64,000 nucleotides of DNA from Catenovulum adriaticum (GTDB taxonomy: Bacteria > Pseudomonadota > Gammaproteobacteria > Enterobacterales > Alteromonadaceae). A program made the position numbers and the translations under genes. Where the stretch lies: assembly GCF_026725475.1 (NCBI RefSeq), contig NZ_CP109965.1, forward strand, positions 2,418,001 through 2,482,000, in the 5' to 3' direction. The notes beneath the pieces were generated by a model. That model was not told the DNA's origin and did not search any database. It saw nothing but the letters and a program-made list of their open reading frames with translations. Shown here one piece after another: positions 49,887 to 57,879 of this stretch. Numbering within the stretch: the first letter of the stretch is position 1; every line of letters begins with the position of its first letter.

Positions 49887-50309
49887 TTAGAGTTTATTTA
49901 TTTCCCTTTCAACTTGAAAACGCTGTGAAGTTACATGCTTCTCCATCTGTTGAATGCGCTGCTCTAATTTTTGATAACCATTAGCTATCGTCACTAATGC
50001 CTGCTTAGGTGGTTCACCCGAGCGCCAGGTATTTTCTTTGATGTCAAAATGATAATCATCATAACCAAAGTTATTCTGGCCATATGAGTTTGAATCTCGG
50101 CGGTCATCCGGCTTATTATCGGGTTCTAAAATTAGCCAAGCGGCAATGTAGGCAAATAAAATCAAACTACCTGAAAAAAACAAAGCGCCAAACGTGATAA
50201 TTCGTACAACCCAAGTTTCTAATGAAAAGTGGCGAGCTATACCAGCGCACACTCCTGCTATTCTGGCATGTTTGATATCTCGTGTTAGCCGCGTATTTGG
50301 CTTATTCAT
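49887..50309 (-). CDS. pspC: Phage shock protein C
   Basis: About 140 residues from ATG 50309. PspC domain: RIAGVCAGIARHFSLETWVV, then a membrane helix (ITFGALFFSGSLILFAYIAA), WLILEPDNKPDD and a C-terminal coiled coil (YQKLEQRIQQMEKHVTSQRF). It passes envelope-stress signals to PspA with PspB. The start lies inside pspB (8-base overlap), preceded by GGAGAG. The alternative start at 50339 lies deeper in pspB and is less likely. Confidence 0.93.
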   Translation of the reverse strand: MNKPNTRLTRDIKHARIAGVCAGIARHFSLETWVVRIITFGALFFSGSLILFAYIAAWLILEPDNKPDDRRDSNSYGQNNFGYDDYHFDIKENTWRSGEPPKQALVTIANGYQKLEQRIQQMEKHVTSQRFQVEREINKL

Positions 50310-50541
50310 GTCGGTCTCTCCAACTTGGGGATTCTGCATCTAAAATCTTTTCAAGTGATTTAATCCGCTCTGCCAGTTTTTCCGCTTGCTGAGCCAATTG
50401 TCTCATTTGATATTTTTCTTCTTCAGTTAGCCCCTGCTTAACTTCTCGTTTACTACGATAGCTTAAAAACAACCATATAGGGGCTACAAATAAGGTAAAT
50501 AAAATGAGCGGAGTAATAATTAAAGCCACTATTGCAGTCAT
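50302..50541 (-). CDS. pspB: Phage shock protein B
   Basis: A 79-residue membrane protein: N-terminal helix VALIITPLILFTLFVAPIWL and the PspB cytoplasmic part YRSKREVKQGLTEEEKYQMR with a leucine-zipper-like coil LAQQAEKLAERIKSLEKILD. It acts with PspC to sense envelope stress. Three bases separate it from pspA, so the operon is pspA-pspB-pspC; no pspD or pspE follows. Confidence 0.93.
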   Translation of the reverse strand: MTAIVALIITPLILFTLFVAPIWLFLSYRSKREVKQGLTEEEKYQMRQLAQQAEKLAERIKSLEKILDAESPSWRDRHE

Positions 50542-50544
50542 GCT

Positions 50545-51231
50545 TTACACCTCATTTGAATGATTGCCTGTTGAGCTTGTATTCATTTTTGCTTTCATTT
50601 TTTCAATTTCAGCATCAATCTCGTCTTGAACAATTAACTCATCAAATTCATTTTTTAGATTTTGTTGCTGTAAATCATAGCTATCAACCTGCGCTTCCAG
50701 ATCATCTATTTTTCGTTCATAAGCATCAAAACGATTCAGCGTATCTTCAACTTTACTACTATCGAGCTGGCGCTTAACCGATAATCTTGATGAGACTGTG
50801 TTTTGTTTTAACAGTAGAGCTTGCTGGCGTGCTTTGGCATCCGTTAGTTTATTTTGTAGTTGATGGATTTCTGACTGGAGCTTTTCCACTTGTACATCAA
50901 GCTGATTTAATTCGTTTGAAATAGACTTAGCCACATCGGCTAATCTATTTTTTTCAATCAATGCACCTCTAGCTAAATCTTCACGACCTTTGTTTAATGC
51001 TAGTTCAGCTTTTTGCTGCCACTCTTGTTCTTGTTGCGCCACTCTGTCTAATTGACGATTTAAATCTTTTTTCTGCGCTAAAGTTTTAGCTGAATTAGAA
51101 CGGACTTCAACTAACGTATCTTCCATTTCTTGAATAATTAAACGCACCATTTTGGCCGGATCTTCAGCCTTATCTAATAATGCATTTAAATTTGAATTAA
51201 TAATGTCATTAAACCGAGAAAAAATACCCAT
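50545..51231 (-). CDS. pspA: Phage shock protein A
   Basis: A 228-residue coiled-coil protein of the PspA/IM30 family, starting MGIFSRFNDIINSNLNALLD, with AEDPAKMVRLIIQEMEDTLV. It binds PspF to block the stress response and, under stress, forms membrane-protecting oligomers at the inner membrane. Long helices with heptads cover almost the whole protein. Full length. It is transcribed from the sigma-54 promoter at 51291-51307. Confidence 0.97.
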   Translation of the reverse strand: MGIFSRFNDIINSNLNALLDKAEDPAKMVRLIIQEMEDTLVEVRSNSAKTLAQKKDLNRQLDRVAQQEQEWQQKAELALNKGREDLARGALIEKNRLADVAKSISNELNQLDVQVEKLQSEIHQLQNKLTDAKARQQALLLKQNTVSSRLSVKRQLDSSKVEDTLNRFDAYERKIDDLEAQVDSYDLQQQNLKNEFDELIVQDEIDAEIEKMKAKMNTSSTGNHSNEV

Positions 51232-51290
51232 AAATTACCTCTACGTTATTAATTAACTAATCTTTAATTAGGTTTGTTAATTAATATAGA

Positions 51291-51307
51291 TAGCGAATTT
51301 TATGCCA
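51291..51307 (-). promoter_or_regulatory. Sigma-54 promoter of pspABC
   Basis: Minus strand TGGCATAAAATTCGCTA: GG and GC are ten bases apart, matching the -24/-12 elements, about 60 bases before pspA. The nearby pspF encodes the sigma-54 activator, which fits. Confidence 0.8.
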
Positions 51308-51410
51308 GAATTATAAGCTCATGATTTTAAATTAAAAAAGTTATGTTGGCTTTTTATCTTACTAACCCCCATAATAATAAAAACCAAATTATAGTTTATT
51401 TAACGAAATT

Positions 51411-52466
51411 ATGGCTAATTTAACCAACTCATTAAAATTAATTGGTCAATCACATTATTTTTCAAGTATGCTGGAGCATATTTCCAAACTAGCAAGCTTG
51501 AATAAGCCGGTTTTGGTAATAGGTGAAAGGGGCACAGGTAAAGAGCTGGTAGCTCAACGGCTTCATTATTTATCTAGTCGCTGGCAAGCGCCTCTTATTA
51601 AACTTAACTGCGCTGCAATTAATGAAAACCTGCTTGAGAGCGAACTGTTCGGTCATGAATCTGGCGCATTTAGTGGCGCGCAAAAGCAACATGCCGGTCG
51701 ATTTGAGCGAGCTCATGGGGGCAGTTTATTTTTAGATGAATTAGCCAATACCAGCACCTCGGTCCAAGAAAAATTACTCAGAGTAATTGAATACGGAGAA
51801 TACGAGCGTGTAGGCGGACATAAAACCTTACAAGCGAACGTTCGTTTAATTGCTGCGACAAACGAAGATTTACCCAACTTAACGACACAAGGACGCTTTC
51901 GTGCCGATTTGCTAGACCGATTGGCCTTTGATGTGATTACCATTCCACCGCTGCGGTACCGACAAGAAGACATTTTGTTATTAGCAGAACATTTTGCAAT
52001 CAATATGGCATCAGAATTAAAGTTCGATTTGTTTTCAGGCTTTAGTGAAGACGCGACTCAAGCTTTACTTGACTATCATTGGCCAGGCAATGTTAGAGAG
52101 CTTAAAAATGTAATTGAACGCAGCTTATATCGAGCAGGTAACCCAAATCAGGCGTTGAATGAGATCGTATTTGATCCATTTGAATCTCCTTTTCGACCCG
52201 TTTCAACTAACATTTCAACCAATAAAAGTGAACGGCCTAAGCCTTCACCCCAAATAAATGATTTAAATTCTCAAAATGAAGCGTACAATTATAAGGTAAG
52301 TCTTAAACAAGCTTCCGCTGAACTTGAAATTAACATGATAAAAAATGCGCTAAAACAGAGCCAATACAACCAAAAGCAAGCCGCTCAGTTATTACAAGTT
52401 AGTTATCATCAGTTACGTGGCTATTTAAAAAAATATAAATTATTGGACTCGCTTAAGCATGATTAA
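51411..52466 (+). CDS. pspF: Sigma-54-dependent activator PspF
   Basis: A 351-residue enhancer-binding protein without a receiver domain, as in E. coli PspF. AAA+ domain: Walker A GERGTGKELVA (about 37), sigma-54 contact loop ESGAFSGAQ (GAFTGA variant with Ser), Walker B GGSLFLDELAN, and a C-terminal Fis-type helix-turn-helix QYNQKQAAQLLQVSYHQLRG. It activates pspA and is held off by PspA. Oddity: it overlaps sapA by eight bases (ATGATTAA), so PspF and the Sap transporter are translated from one transcript. Confidence 0.95.
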   Translation: MANLTNSLKLIGQSHYFSSMLEHISKLASLNKPVLVIGERGTGKELVAQRLHYLSSRWQAPLIKLNCAAINENLLESELFGHESGAFSGAQKQHAGRFERAHGGSLFLDELANTSTSVQEKLLRVIEYGEYERVGGHKTLQANVRLIAATNEDLPNLTTQGRFRADLLDRLAFDVITIPPLRYRQEDILLLAEHFAINMASELKFDLFSGFSEDATQALLDYHWPGNVRELKNVIERSLYRAGNPNQALNEIVFDPFESPFRPVSTNISTNKSERPKPSPQINDLNSQNEAYNYKVSLKQASAELEINMIKNALKQSQYNQKQAAQLLQVSYHQLRGYLKKYKLLDSLKHD

Positions 52467-54081
52467 GCCAGATATCAGATATTGTTGGTTATTTAGTGTT
52501 AGTTTATTTTGCCTACTTGGCTGTGAATTTCAGGGTGTGACAAATGACCCTAGATTGCAGGATGGCTTAATTTATTGCTCAGAAGGCAATCCCGAAAGCT
52601 TTAACCCACAAACAACCACTTCAGCGATTACTTTAGATGCTAGTGCTCGCCAACTTTATGATCGCTTAATTAATTACAACTCGACCACCCAAGAATTAGA
52701 ACCTGGGTTAGCGACCCGCTGGCAAACCAGTGACGATGGTTTAACTATTGACTTATATTTACGCAAAAATGTAGATTTCCACCAAACCCAATACTTTAAA
52801 CCGACTCGAAAATTTAACGCCGATGACGTGGTATTTAGTTTTAACCGATGGCGATTAAAATCTCACCCTTTTCATGAAGAAGCTGCAGATTATCCTTATT
52901 TTCAAACCCATCAGCTCAATTTACTAATCGAAGATATCAAAGCCGTTTCCCCTTACCATGTACAAATTTCTTTAGTGCAACCCAGCAGCTCTTTTATTAC
53001 TCAGCTCACGACAGATTATATGGTTATTTTATCTGCTGAATATGGCCACTATTTGACGTTGATGGATAAAAAATCTCAAATGGATGAATTGCCTGTCGGG
53101 ACAGGTCCTTTTTTATTTACTGAATTTATTCCTGATGAGTATATCCGGTTTAAAGTTCACCCTGATTATTGGGGAGGGAGCAGTCAATTAAAGCAACTTA
53201 TTTTTGATATCACCCCCAAAAGTTCAACTCGTTTAGCCAAGTTAGTCACCAAAGAGTGTGACGTTATTGCCTACCCTATTGCCAGCGAAATGGAAATATT
53301 GCAAGAACGACGAGATATCACACTGCAAAGCAAAAATGCCGAAAATACAGCATTTTGGGCATTTAATACCTTAAAACCGCCGTTTGATAACCCACAAGTT
53401 CGCCGAGCATTAGCTAAAGCAATTGACGTTAAAACCATTTTTAAAACCGTTTATTATGGTATGGCATTTCCGGCAAAATCGGTTGTTCCTCCTAGCTCAT
53501 GGGGATTTAATCCTAATTTAAGCCACTATGAATATAACCCTGAATTAGCAAAAAAAGAGCTACGTGCAGCGGGTGTCCCTAAAGGGTTTAAAATGGAAGT
53601 TTGGGCGCCTCATATTGAACGAGCTTATAATCCTAACGCCGTCAAAATGGCAGAGCTGATAAAAGCGAATTTGGCAGCTGTAGGCATAAAAGTAAAAATC
53701 GTGGATTATGAATGGACAACTTTACGTAAAAAATTATCTGCCAACGAGCATGATTCTGTCTTGATTGGCTGGAATGCTGATATTCCTGACCCGGATAACT
53801 ATTTACGCCCTATTTTAACCTGTACCTCTGCTATTTTAGGGAGCAACCGCGCAGCTTGGTGCTCTCCTGAGTTTGATACCTTGCTAATCAAAGCGCAATT
53901 AAGCGAAAATAGAGATGCCAGAAAAAAATTCTATTTTCAGGCGCAGAGCATTTTAAACCAACAACTTCCGGTAATGCCTATCGCCCACTCAATGAGCTTT
54001 TTAGCAAAACAAGATAACATCCTAAAAGTGAATTTTTCTGCGTTTTCCGCAATTTCATTCAGAGAAACTGAGAAACTATAA
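52459..54081 (+). CDS. sapA: Peptide ABC transporter substrate-binding lipoprotein SapA
   Basis: A 540-residue type C binding protein of the DppA/SapA family. Lipobox LLGC at about residues 19-22 predicts a lipid anchor. YCSEGNPESFNPQTTTSAIT and LATRWQTSDDGLTIDLYLRK are family N-terminal blocks; VGTGPFLFTEFIPDEYIRFK and NTLKPPFDNPQVRRALAKAI follow. In Salmonella Sap is tied to antimicrobial-peptide resistance and in E. coli SapBCDF to putrescine export. Operon order sapABCDF is intact; it starts inside pspF and its stop overlaps sapB. Confidence 0.93.
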   Translation: MIKPDIRYCWLFSVSLFCLLGCEFQGVTNDPRLQDGLIYCSEGNPESFNPQTTTSAITLDASARQLYDRLINYNSTTQELEPGLATRWQTSDDGLTIDLYLRKNVDFHQTQYFKPTRKFNADDVVFSFNRWRLKSHPFHEEAADYPYFQTHQLNLLIEDIKAVSPYHVQISLVQPSSSFITQLTTDYMVILSAEYGHYLTLMDKKSQMDELPVGTGPFLFTEFIPDEYIRFKVHPDYWGGSSQLKQLIFDITPKSSTRLAKLVTKECDVIAYPIASEMEILQERRDITLQSKNAENTAFWAFNTLKPPFDNPQVRRALAKAIDVKTIFKTVYYGMAFPAKSVVPPSSWGFNPNLSHYEYNPELAKKELRAAGVPKGFKMEVWAPHIERAYNPNAVKMAELIKANLAAVGIKVKIVDYEWTTLRKKLSANEHDSVLIGWNADIPDPDNYLRPILTCTSAILGSNRAAWCSPEFDTLLIKAQLSENRDARKKFYFQAQSILNQQLPVMPIAHSMSFLAKQDNILKVNFSAFSAISFRETEKL

Positions 54082-55109
54082 TGTTTATCTATTTATTGCG
54101 CCGCCTTAACTTGCTAATAACCACTTTATTTTTAATCAGCTTACTGTCTTTTTCTCTTGGGCATTTGTTTCCAGGCGATGCTGTCATTAATTTTTCCGGC
54201 CAGCAAAGTTTAACTTATTCTGAATATGAATTGCTAAGTGATAAGTACGGGCTCAACCAATCGTATTTTGAGCAATATTTAATTTATTTAAAGCATATCA
54301 TCTCGGGTGATTTAAGTGTTTCATTTAGTACACAAAAACCTATTTTTGATGAGTTTTTACGTGTATTACCTGCCTCTGTTGAGCTTAGCTTATACGCCTT
54401 AATTGTTACTTTGGTTATTGGTTTGCCACTTGGGTTATGGGCTGGCGTTAAACATAATAGTTTGATTGATAAAGTAATATTTTCAACAGCTACTATTTTC
54501 AATAGTATCCCTATATTTTGGGTTGGTTTACTCTTTATTCTTATTTTTACTTTAAACTCAAGTTGGCTGCCCATGTCTGGCCGACTAAATTTATTGTACG
54601 AAGTGCCGACACATACGGGCTTTTTACTAATAGATATTGCCTTAAGTAATTTAAATAACAAAAGTTACGTGTATTTAGATGCAGTGTCGCATTTATTCTT
54701 ACCCACTATAACGCTTGCTGTGCTGCCTGTTACCTTAGTTATTGGTATGATGCGCAGCTCAGTTATCCATGTAATGAGCTTGCCTTATATAAAAGCAGCT
54801 CAAACAAAGGGCTTAACCAGCTGGCAATTAATTAGCCGACACATTTTTAGGAACGCTTTACTACCGATTATTCCACAATTTGGATTGCTATTTAACACGC
54901 TAGTTACCAGTACTATGATTACCGAGGTTATTTTTTCTTGGCCTGGTGTTGGCCATTGGATAATAGAGTCAATTTATCAAAGAGATTACCCTGCTATCCA
55001 AGCAGCTTTACTGCTAGTTGCATCTATGATGATTAGCATTAATGTTTTATTAGAAATTGTCCACATGCTGGTTAATCCACTGATGAGAAAAGAAATCAAT
55101 GCCACATAG
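54081..55109 (+). CDS. sapB: Sap ABC transporter permease SapB
   Basis: A 342-residue permease of the DppB type with about six helices. First helix LLITTLFLISLLSFSLGHLF, and the EAA loop MSLPYIKAAQTKGLTSWQLI before RHIFRNALLPIIPQFGLLFN. Starts inside the sapA stop codon (TAATG) and its end overlaps sapC by eleven bases, so tight coupling. Longer than DppB in the periplasmic loop after helix 1, as in SapB. Confidence 0.93.
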   Translation: MFIYLLRRLNLLITTLFLISLLSFSLGHLFPGDAVINFSGQQSLTYSEYELLSDKYGLNQSYFEQYLIYLKHIISGDLSVSFSTQKPIFDEFLRVLPASVELSLYALIVTLVIGLPLGLWAGVKHNSLIDKVIFSTATIFNSIPIFWVGLLFILIFTLNSSWLPMSGRLNLLYEVPTHTGFLLIDIALSNLNNKSYVYLDAVSHLFLPTITLAVLPVTLVIGMMRSSVIHVMSLPYIKAAQTKGLTSWQLISRHIFRNALLPIIPQFGLLFNTLVTSTMITEVIFSWPGVGHWIIESIYQRDYPAIQAALLLVASMMISINVLLEIVHMLVNPLMRKEINAT

Positions 55110-55989
55110 CGATATCTATAACGAAATTGACTATCCGGGTCCGTATAAACAAGCATGGAACCGATTTAAACAAAACCATGTTTCTTGGGTCTGTTTTTGT
55201 ATTGTCGTTTTTTTTATAATAGTAGCCTTGCTTGCCCCCATTATTAGCCCATATTCATCAGATTATCAGGACACTCAATCTATTTTGCTGCCACCGTCGT
55301 GGCAAAGCGCTGGCGATGTATATTATTTATTGGGCACGGATGATTTAGGCCGAGATGTTCTATCTCGGCTCATTCATGGTGCCAGTTTAACTTTTGGTAT
55401 TAGTTTATTGGTTGCCTTTGCCGCATTGCTAGTTGGCGTTGCATTAGGTGCGTTAGCAGGGATGAGTAAAGGCATTCGTTCAAGTGTTTTTAACCATTTA
55501 TTAGATGCCATTCTCTCTATCCCTTCCCTTTTATTAGCCGTGGTCATAGTGGCAATATTAGGCCCAGGTTTAGATAATACTATTTGGGCTGTGCTATTGG
55601 TATTAATTCCCCAATTTGTTCACCGCACCCAAATTGTGATTAGAGAAGAGCTAAAAAAAGAGTACATAACGGCAGTTAGGTTGGATGGTGCGACCGAGTT
55701 TCAAATATTAAAAAATTCTATCTTTCCAAATGTCATTGAAAGCATCATTCTACAATACAGTTTAGCGGTTTCGGCTGCCATGCTAGATATTGCCGCTTTA
55801 GGTTTTTTAGGTTTAGGTGCTCAACATGGTTCACCTGAGTGGGGCGCTATGTTAGCCGATAGCATTGATTTAATTTATCGCGCTTCTTGGTTAGCTATTT
55901 TACCCGGAATTACCATGTTTTTATGCTTGTTATCTGTTAATAGTGTTGGTCATGGCTTACGCAATGCGCTAAGACACAGAAGCGATTAA
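55099..55989 (+). CDS. sapC: Sap ABC transporter permease SapC
   Basis: A 296-residue DppC-type permease. N-terminal cytoplasmic tail YKQAWNRFKQNHVSWVCFCI, then helix VFFIIVALLAPIISPYSSDY, LLGTDDLGRDVLSRLIHGAS (the DppC signature) and the EAA loop EYITAVRLDGATEFQILKNS. Pairs with SapB to form the channel. Confidence 0.93.
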   Translation: MPHSDIYNEIDYPGPYKQAWNRFKQNHVSWVCFCIVVFFIIVALLAPIISPYSSDYQDTQSILLPPSWQSAGDVYYLLGTDDLGRDVLSRLIHGASLTFGISLLVAFAALLVGVALGALAGMSKGIRSSVFNHLLDAILSIPSLLLAVVIVAILGPGLDNTIWAVLLVLIPQFVHRTQIVIREELKKEYITAVRLDGATEFQILKNSIFPNVIESIILQYSLAVSAAMLDIAALGFLGLGAQHGSPEWGAMLADSIDLIYRASWLAILPGITMFLCLLSVNSVGHGLRNALRHRSD

Positions 55990-56001
55990 TAAGGAAAAAT
56001 C

Positions 56002-56985
56002 ATGTTACTAGATGTACGTAATTTAACCGTTAAGCTCAATAGCCCAAACCTAACCATTAATGCTATTGATAAAATGAGCTTATCTATGCGGGAGGGCTCT
56101 ATTCATGGTCTTGTTGGCGAAACCGGCTCAGGTAAATCTTTATTTGCAAAAGCATTAATTGGCACCTTATCTGATAAGTGGACAGTTCAAGCCGATCGCA
56201 TGTTCTGGCAAGGTGAAGACTTATTAAAGTTAAAACCCCAAAAACGACGCCAAATTATTAATCGTGACATGGCAATGATTTTCCAAGAGCCCAGCCGCAG
56301 TCTAGATCCAACCGCCACTATCGGTGAACAAATTAACGAAGTGATCCCCAAAAGCGAGTTTACCGGTGGTATTTTTAGCCGACACCAAGAACGGCTAAAA
56401 ATAGCCAAAAACTTACTAATTAAAGTCGGGATCAAAGATTACCAAAAATGTTATGAGAGTTACCCGCACGAATTATCTGAAGGTTTATGCCAAAAAGTGA
56501 TGATTGCAATGGCGCTAGTGCGCAGCCCTAAACTTTTAATTGCCGATGAGCCAACTGATGCAATGGAAAGCACCACAAAAATTCAAATAATGAGACTACT
56601 ACAAAAGCTCAATACACAAAAAAACATGTCGGTTTTATTAATAACGCATGATTTAGAGGCTGTCATAAATTATGCAGAGGAAATGACCATTTTGTATAGC
56701 GGCCAAAGCGCAGAATCAGGCCCAGTGCGTGATTTATTAAAAAGGCCATATCACCCATATACCCAAAACTTATTTAAAAGTATCCCTAAGTTTAATACAG
56801 ATACGCGACCAAAATCTCGGCTCGAAACCTTGCCTGGCTCGACGCCACCTTTGCAACATTTACCTATAGGTTGTCGTTTAGGACCTCGCTGTCCCCGTGC
56901 CCAAAAAGAGTGTGTAGTGACGCCTAAAAGCATCAAACTTAAAGGCCATAAGTTTAGTTGTCATCATCCGATTAACTTGGAATAA
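56002..56985 (+). CDS. sapD: Sap ABC transporter ATPase SapD
   Basis: A 327-residue ATPase. Walker A GETGSGKS (about 38-45), signature region ELSEGLCQKVMIAMALVRSP where LSGGQ is replaced by LSEGL, Walker B LLIADEPTDAMES and the H-loop LITHDLEA. The C-terminal oligopeptide-type extension has a Cys cluster GCRLGPRCPRAQKECV. The altered signature is usual for SapD. Confidence 0.92.
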   Translation: MLLDVRNLTVKLNSPNLTINAIDKMSLSMREGSIHGLVGETGSGKSLFAKALIGTLSDKWTVQADRMFWQGEDLLKLKPQKRRQIINRDMAMIFQEPSRSLDPTATIGEQINEVIPKSEFTGGIFSRHQERLKIAKNLLIKVGIKDYQKCYESYPHELSEGLCQKVMIAMALVRSPKLLIADEPTDAMESTTKIQIMRLLQKLNTQKNMSVLLITHDLEAVINYAEEMTILYSGQSAESGPVRDLLKRPYHPYTQNLFKSIPKFNTDTRPKSRLETLPGSTPPLQHLPIGCRLGPRCPRAQKECVVTPKSIKLKGHKFSCHHPINLE

Positions 56986-56989
56986 ATTC

Positions 56990-57769
56990 ATGTCAGTGTT
57001 ACTTGAAGTTAACGATTTATCAAAAACCTATAAAAAGCGAGTGTTGCCATGGAAACATAACGCCATCACCGCGCTTGAAAAAATTAGCTTTTCACTGGAT
57101 TCATTTCAAACTCTAGCCATTGTTGGCGAAACCGGTTCAGGCAAATCCACTTTAGCTAAGTTACTGGCTGGTGCAGAAGCGCCTTCAACGGGTAAAATTC
57201 TCTTAAACGGTCAGCCTATATTTACTAAAAATCATAAGATAGGCTGCCAGAATATTAGAATGATCTTTCAAGATCCAGCCACATCACTTAATCCAAGTGT
57301 CTCTATTGGACAAATATTAGAAGAGCCACTTAAATTAAATACAAGTTTAACTTCATTAGAACGAGAGCAAAAAATTAAAAAGACACTCGCTAGAGTGGGC
57401 TTATTATCTGATTATATTTGGCATTACCCACACATGTTATCCAGTGGACAAAAACAGCGTGTCGCACTTGCTCGTGCGCTTATTTTAGATCCTAAGGTCA
57501 TCGTTGCCGACAAACCTTTTGCTGCTATGGATCCATCTTCACGCTCACAAATGGTTAATTTATTACTCGAGCTTCAACAAACATTTGGGATTGCTTATAT
57601 TTTTGTATCTCATAATTTAAATATTGTGAAACACATAAGCGATCGATTATTTGTGATGCAAGATGGTAAAGTTGTAGAGCAAGGGAAAACGTTAGAGGTG
57701 TTAAAATCGCCACGCCATGTGCTAACCCAAAAATTATTATACTCTCAACAAATGTTGAAAAAAGCTTAA
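56990..57769 (+). CDS. sapF: Sap ABC transporter ATPase SapF
   Basis: A 259-residue ATPase. Walker A GETGSGKSTLAKLL, Q loop MIFQDPATSLNPS, signature MLSSGQKQRVALARAL, Walker B VIVADKPFAAMDP with Lys in place of the usual catalytic Glu, and H-loop FVSHNLNI. The DK variant suggests reduced hydrolysis in this subunit, so SapD may supply the active site. Last gene of the operon; a terminator follows. Confidence 0.92.
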   Translation: MSVLLEVNDLSKTYKKRVLPWKHNAITALEKISFSLDSFQTLAIVGETGSGKSTLAKLLAGAEAPSTGKILLNGQPIFTKNHKIGCQNIRMIFQDPATSLNPSVSIGQILEEPLKLNTSLTSLEREQKIKKTLARVGLLSDYIWHYPHMLSSGQKQRVALARALILDPKVIVADKPFAAMDPSSRSQMVNLLLELQQTFGIAYIFVSHNLNIVKHISDRLFVMQDGKVVEQGKTLEVLKSPRHVLTQKLLYSQQMLKKA

Positions 57770-57801
57770 AACTTGCCTTCAAAAGCTCAAACTTAAAAAC
57801 G

Positions 57802-57840
57802 AAAAAGCCAGCAATTGATAGCTCAATTGCTGGCTTTTTT
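57802..57840. terminator. Bidirectional terminator between sapF and ppiD
   Basis: AAAAAGCCAGCAATTGA and TCAATTGCTGGCTTTTT form a 17-base stem with a four-base loop; T runs on both strands. Confidence 0.92.
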
Positions 57841-57879
57841 ATCTTCATTACCCCTTTTTAAAGGGGCTAATATTATATT

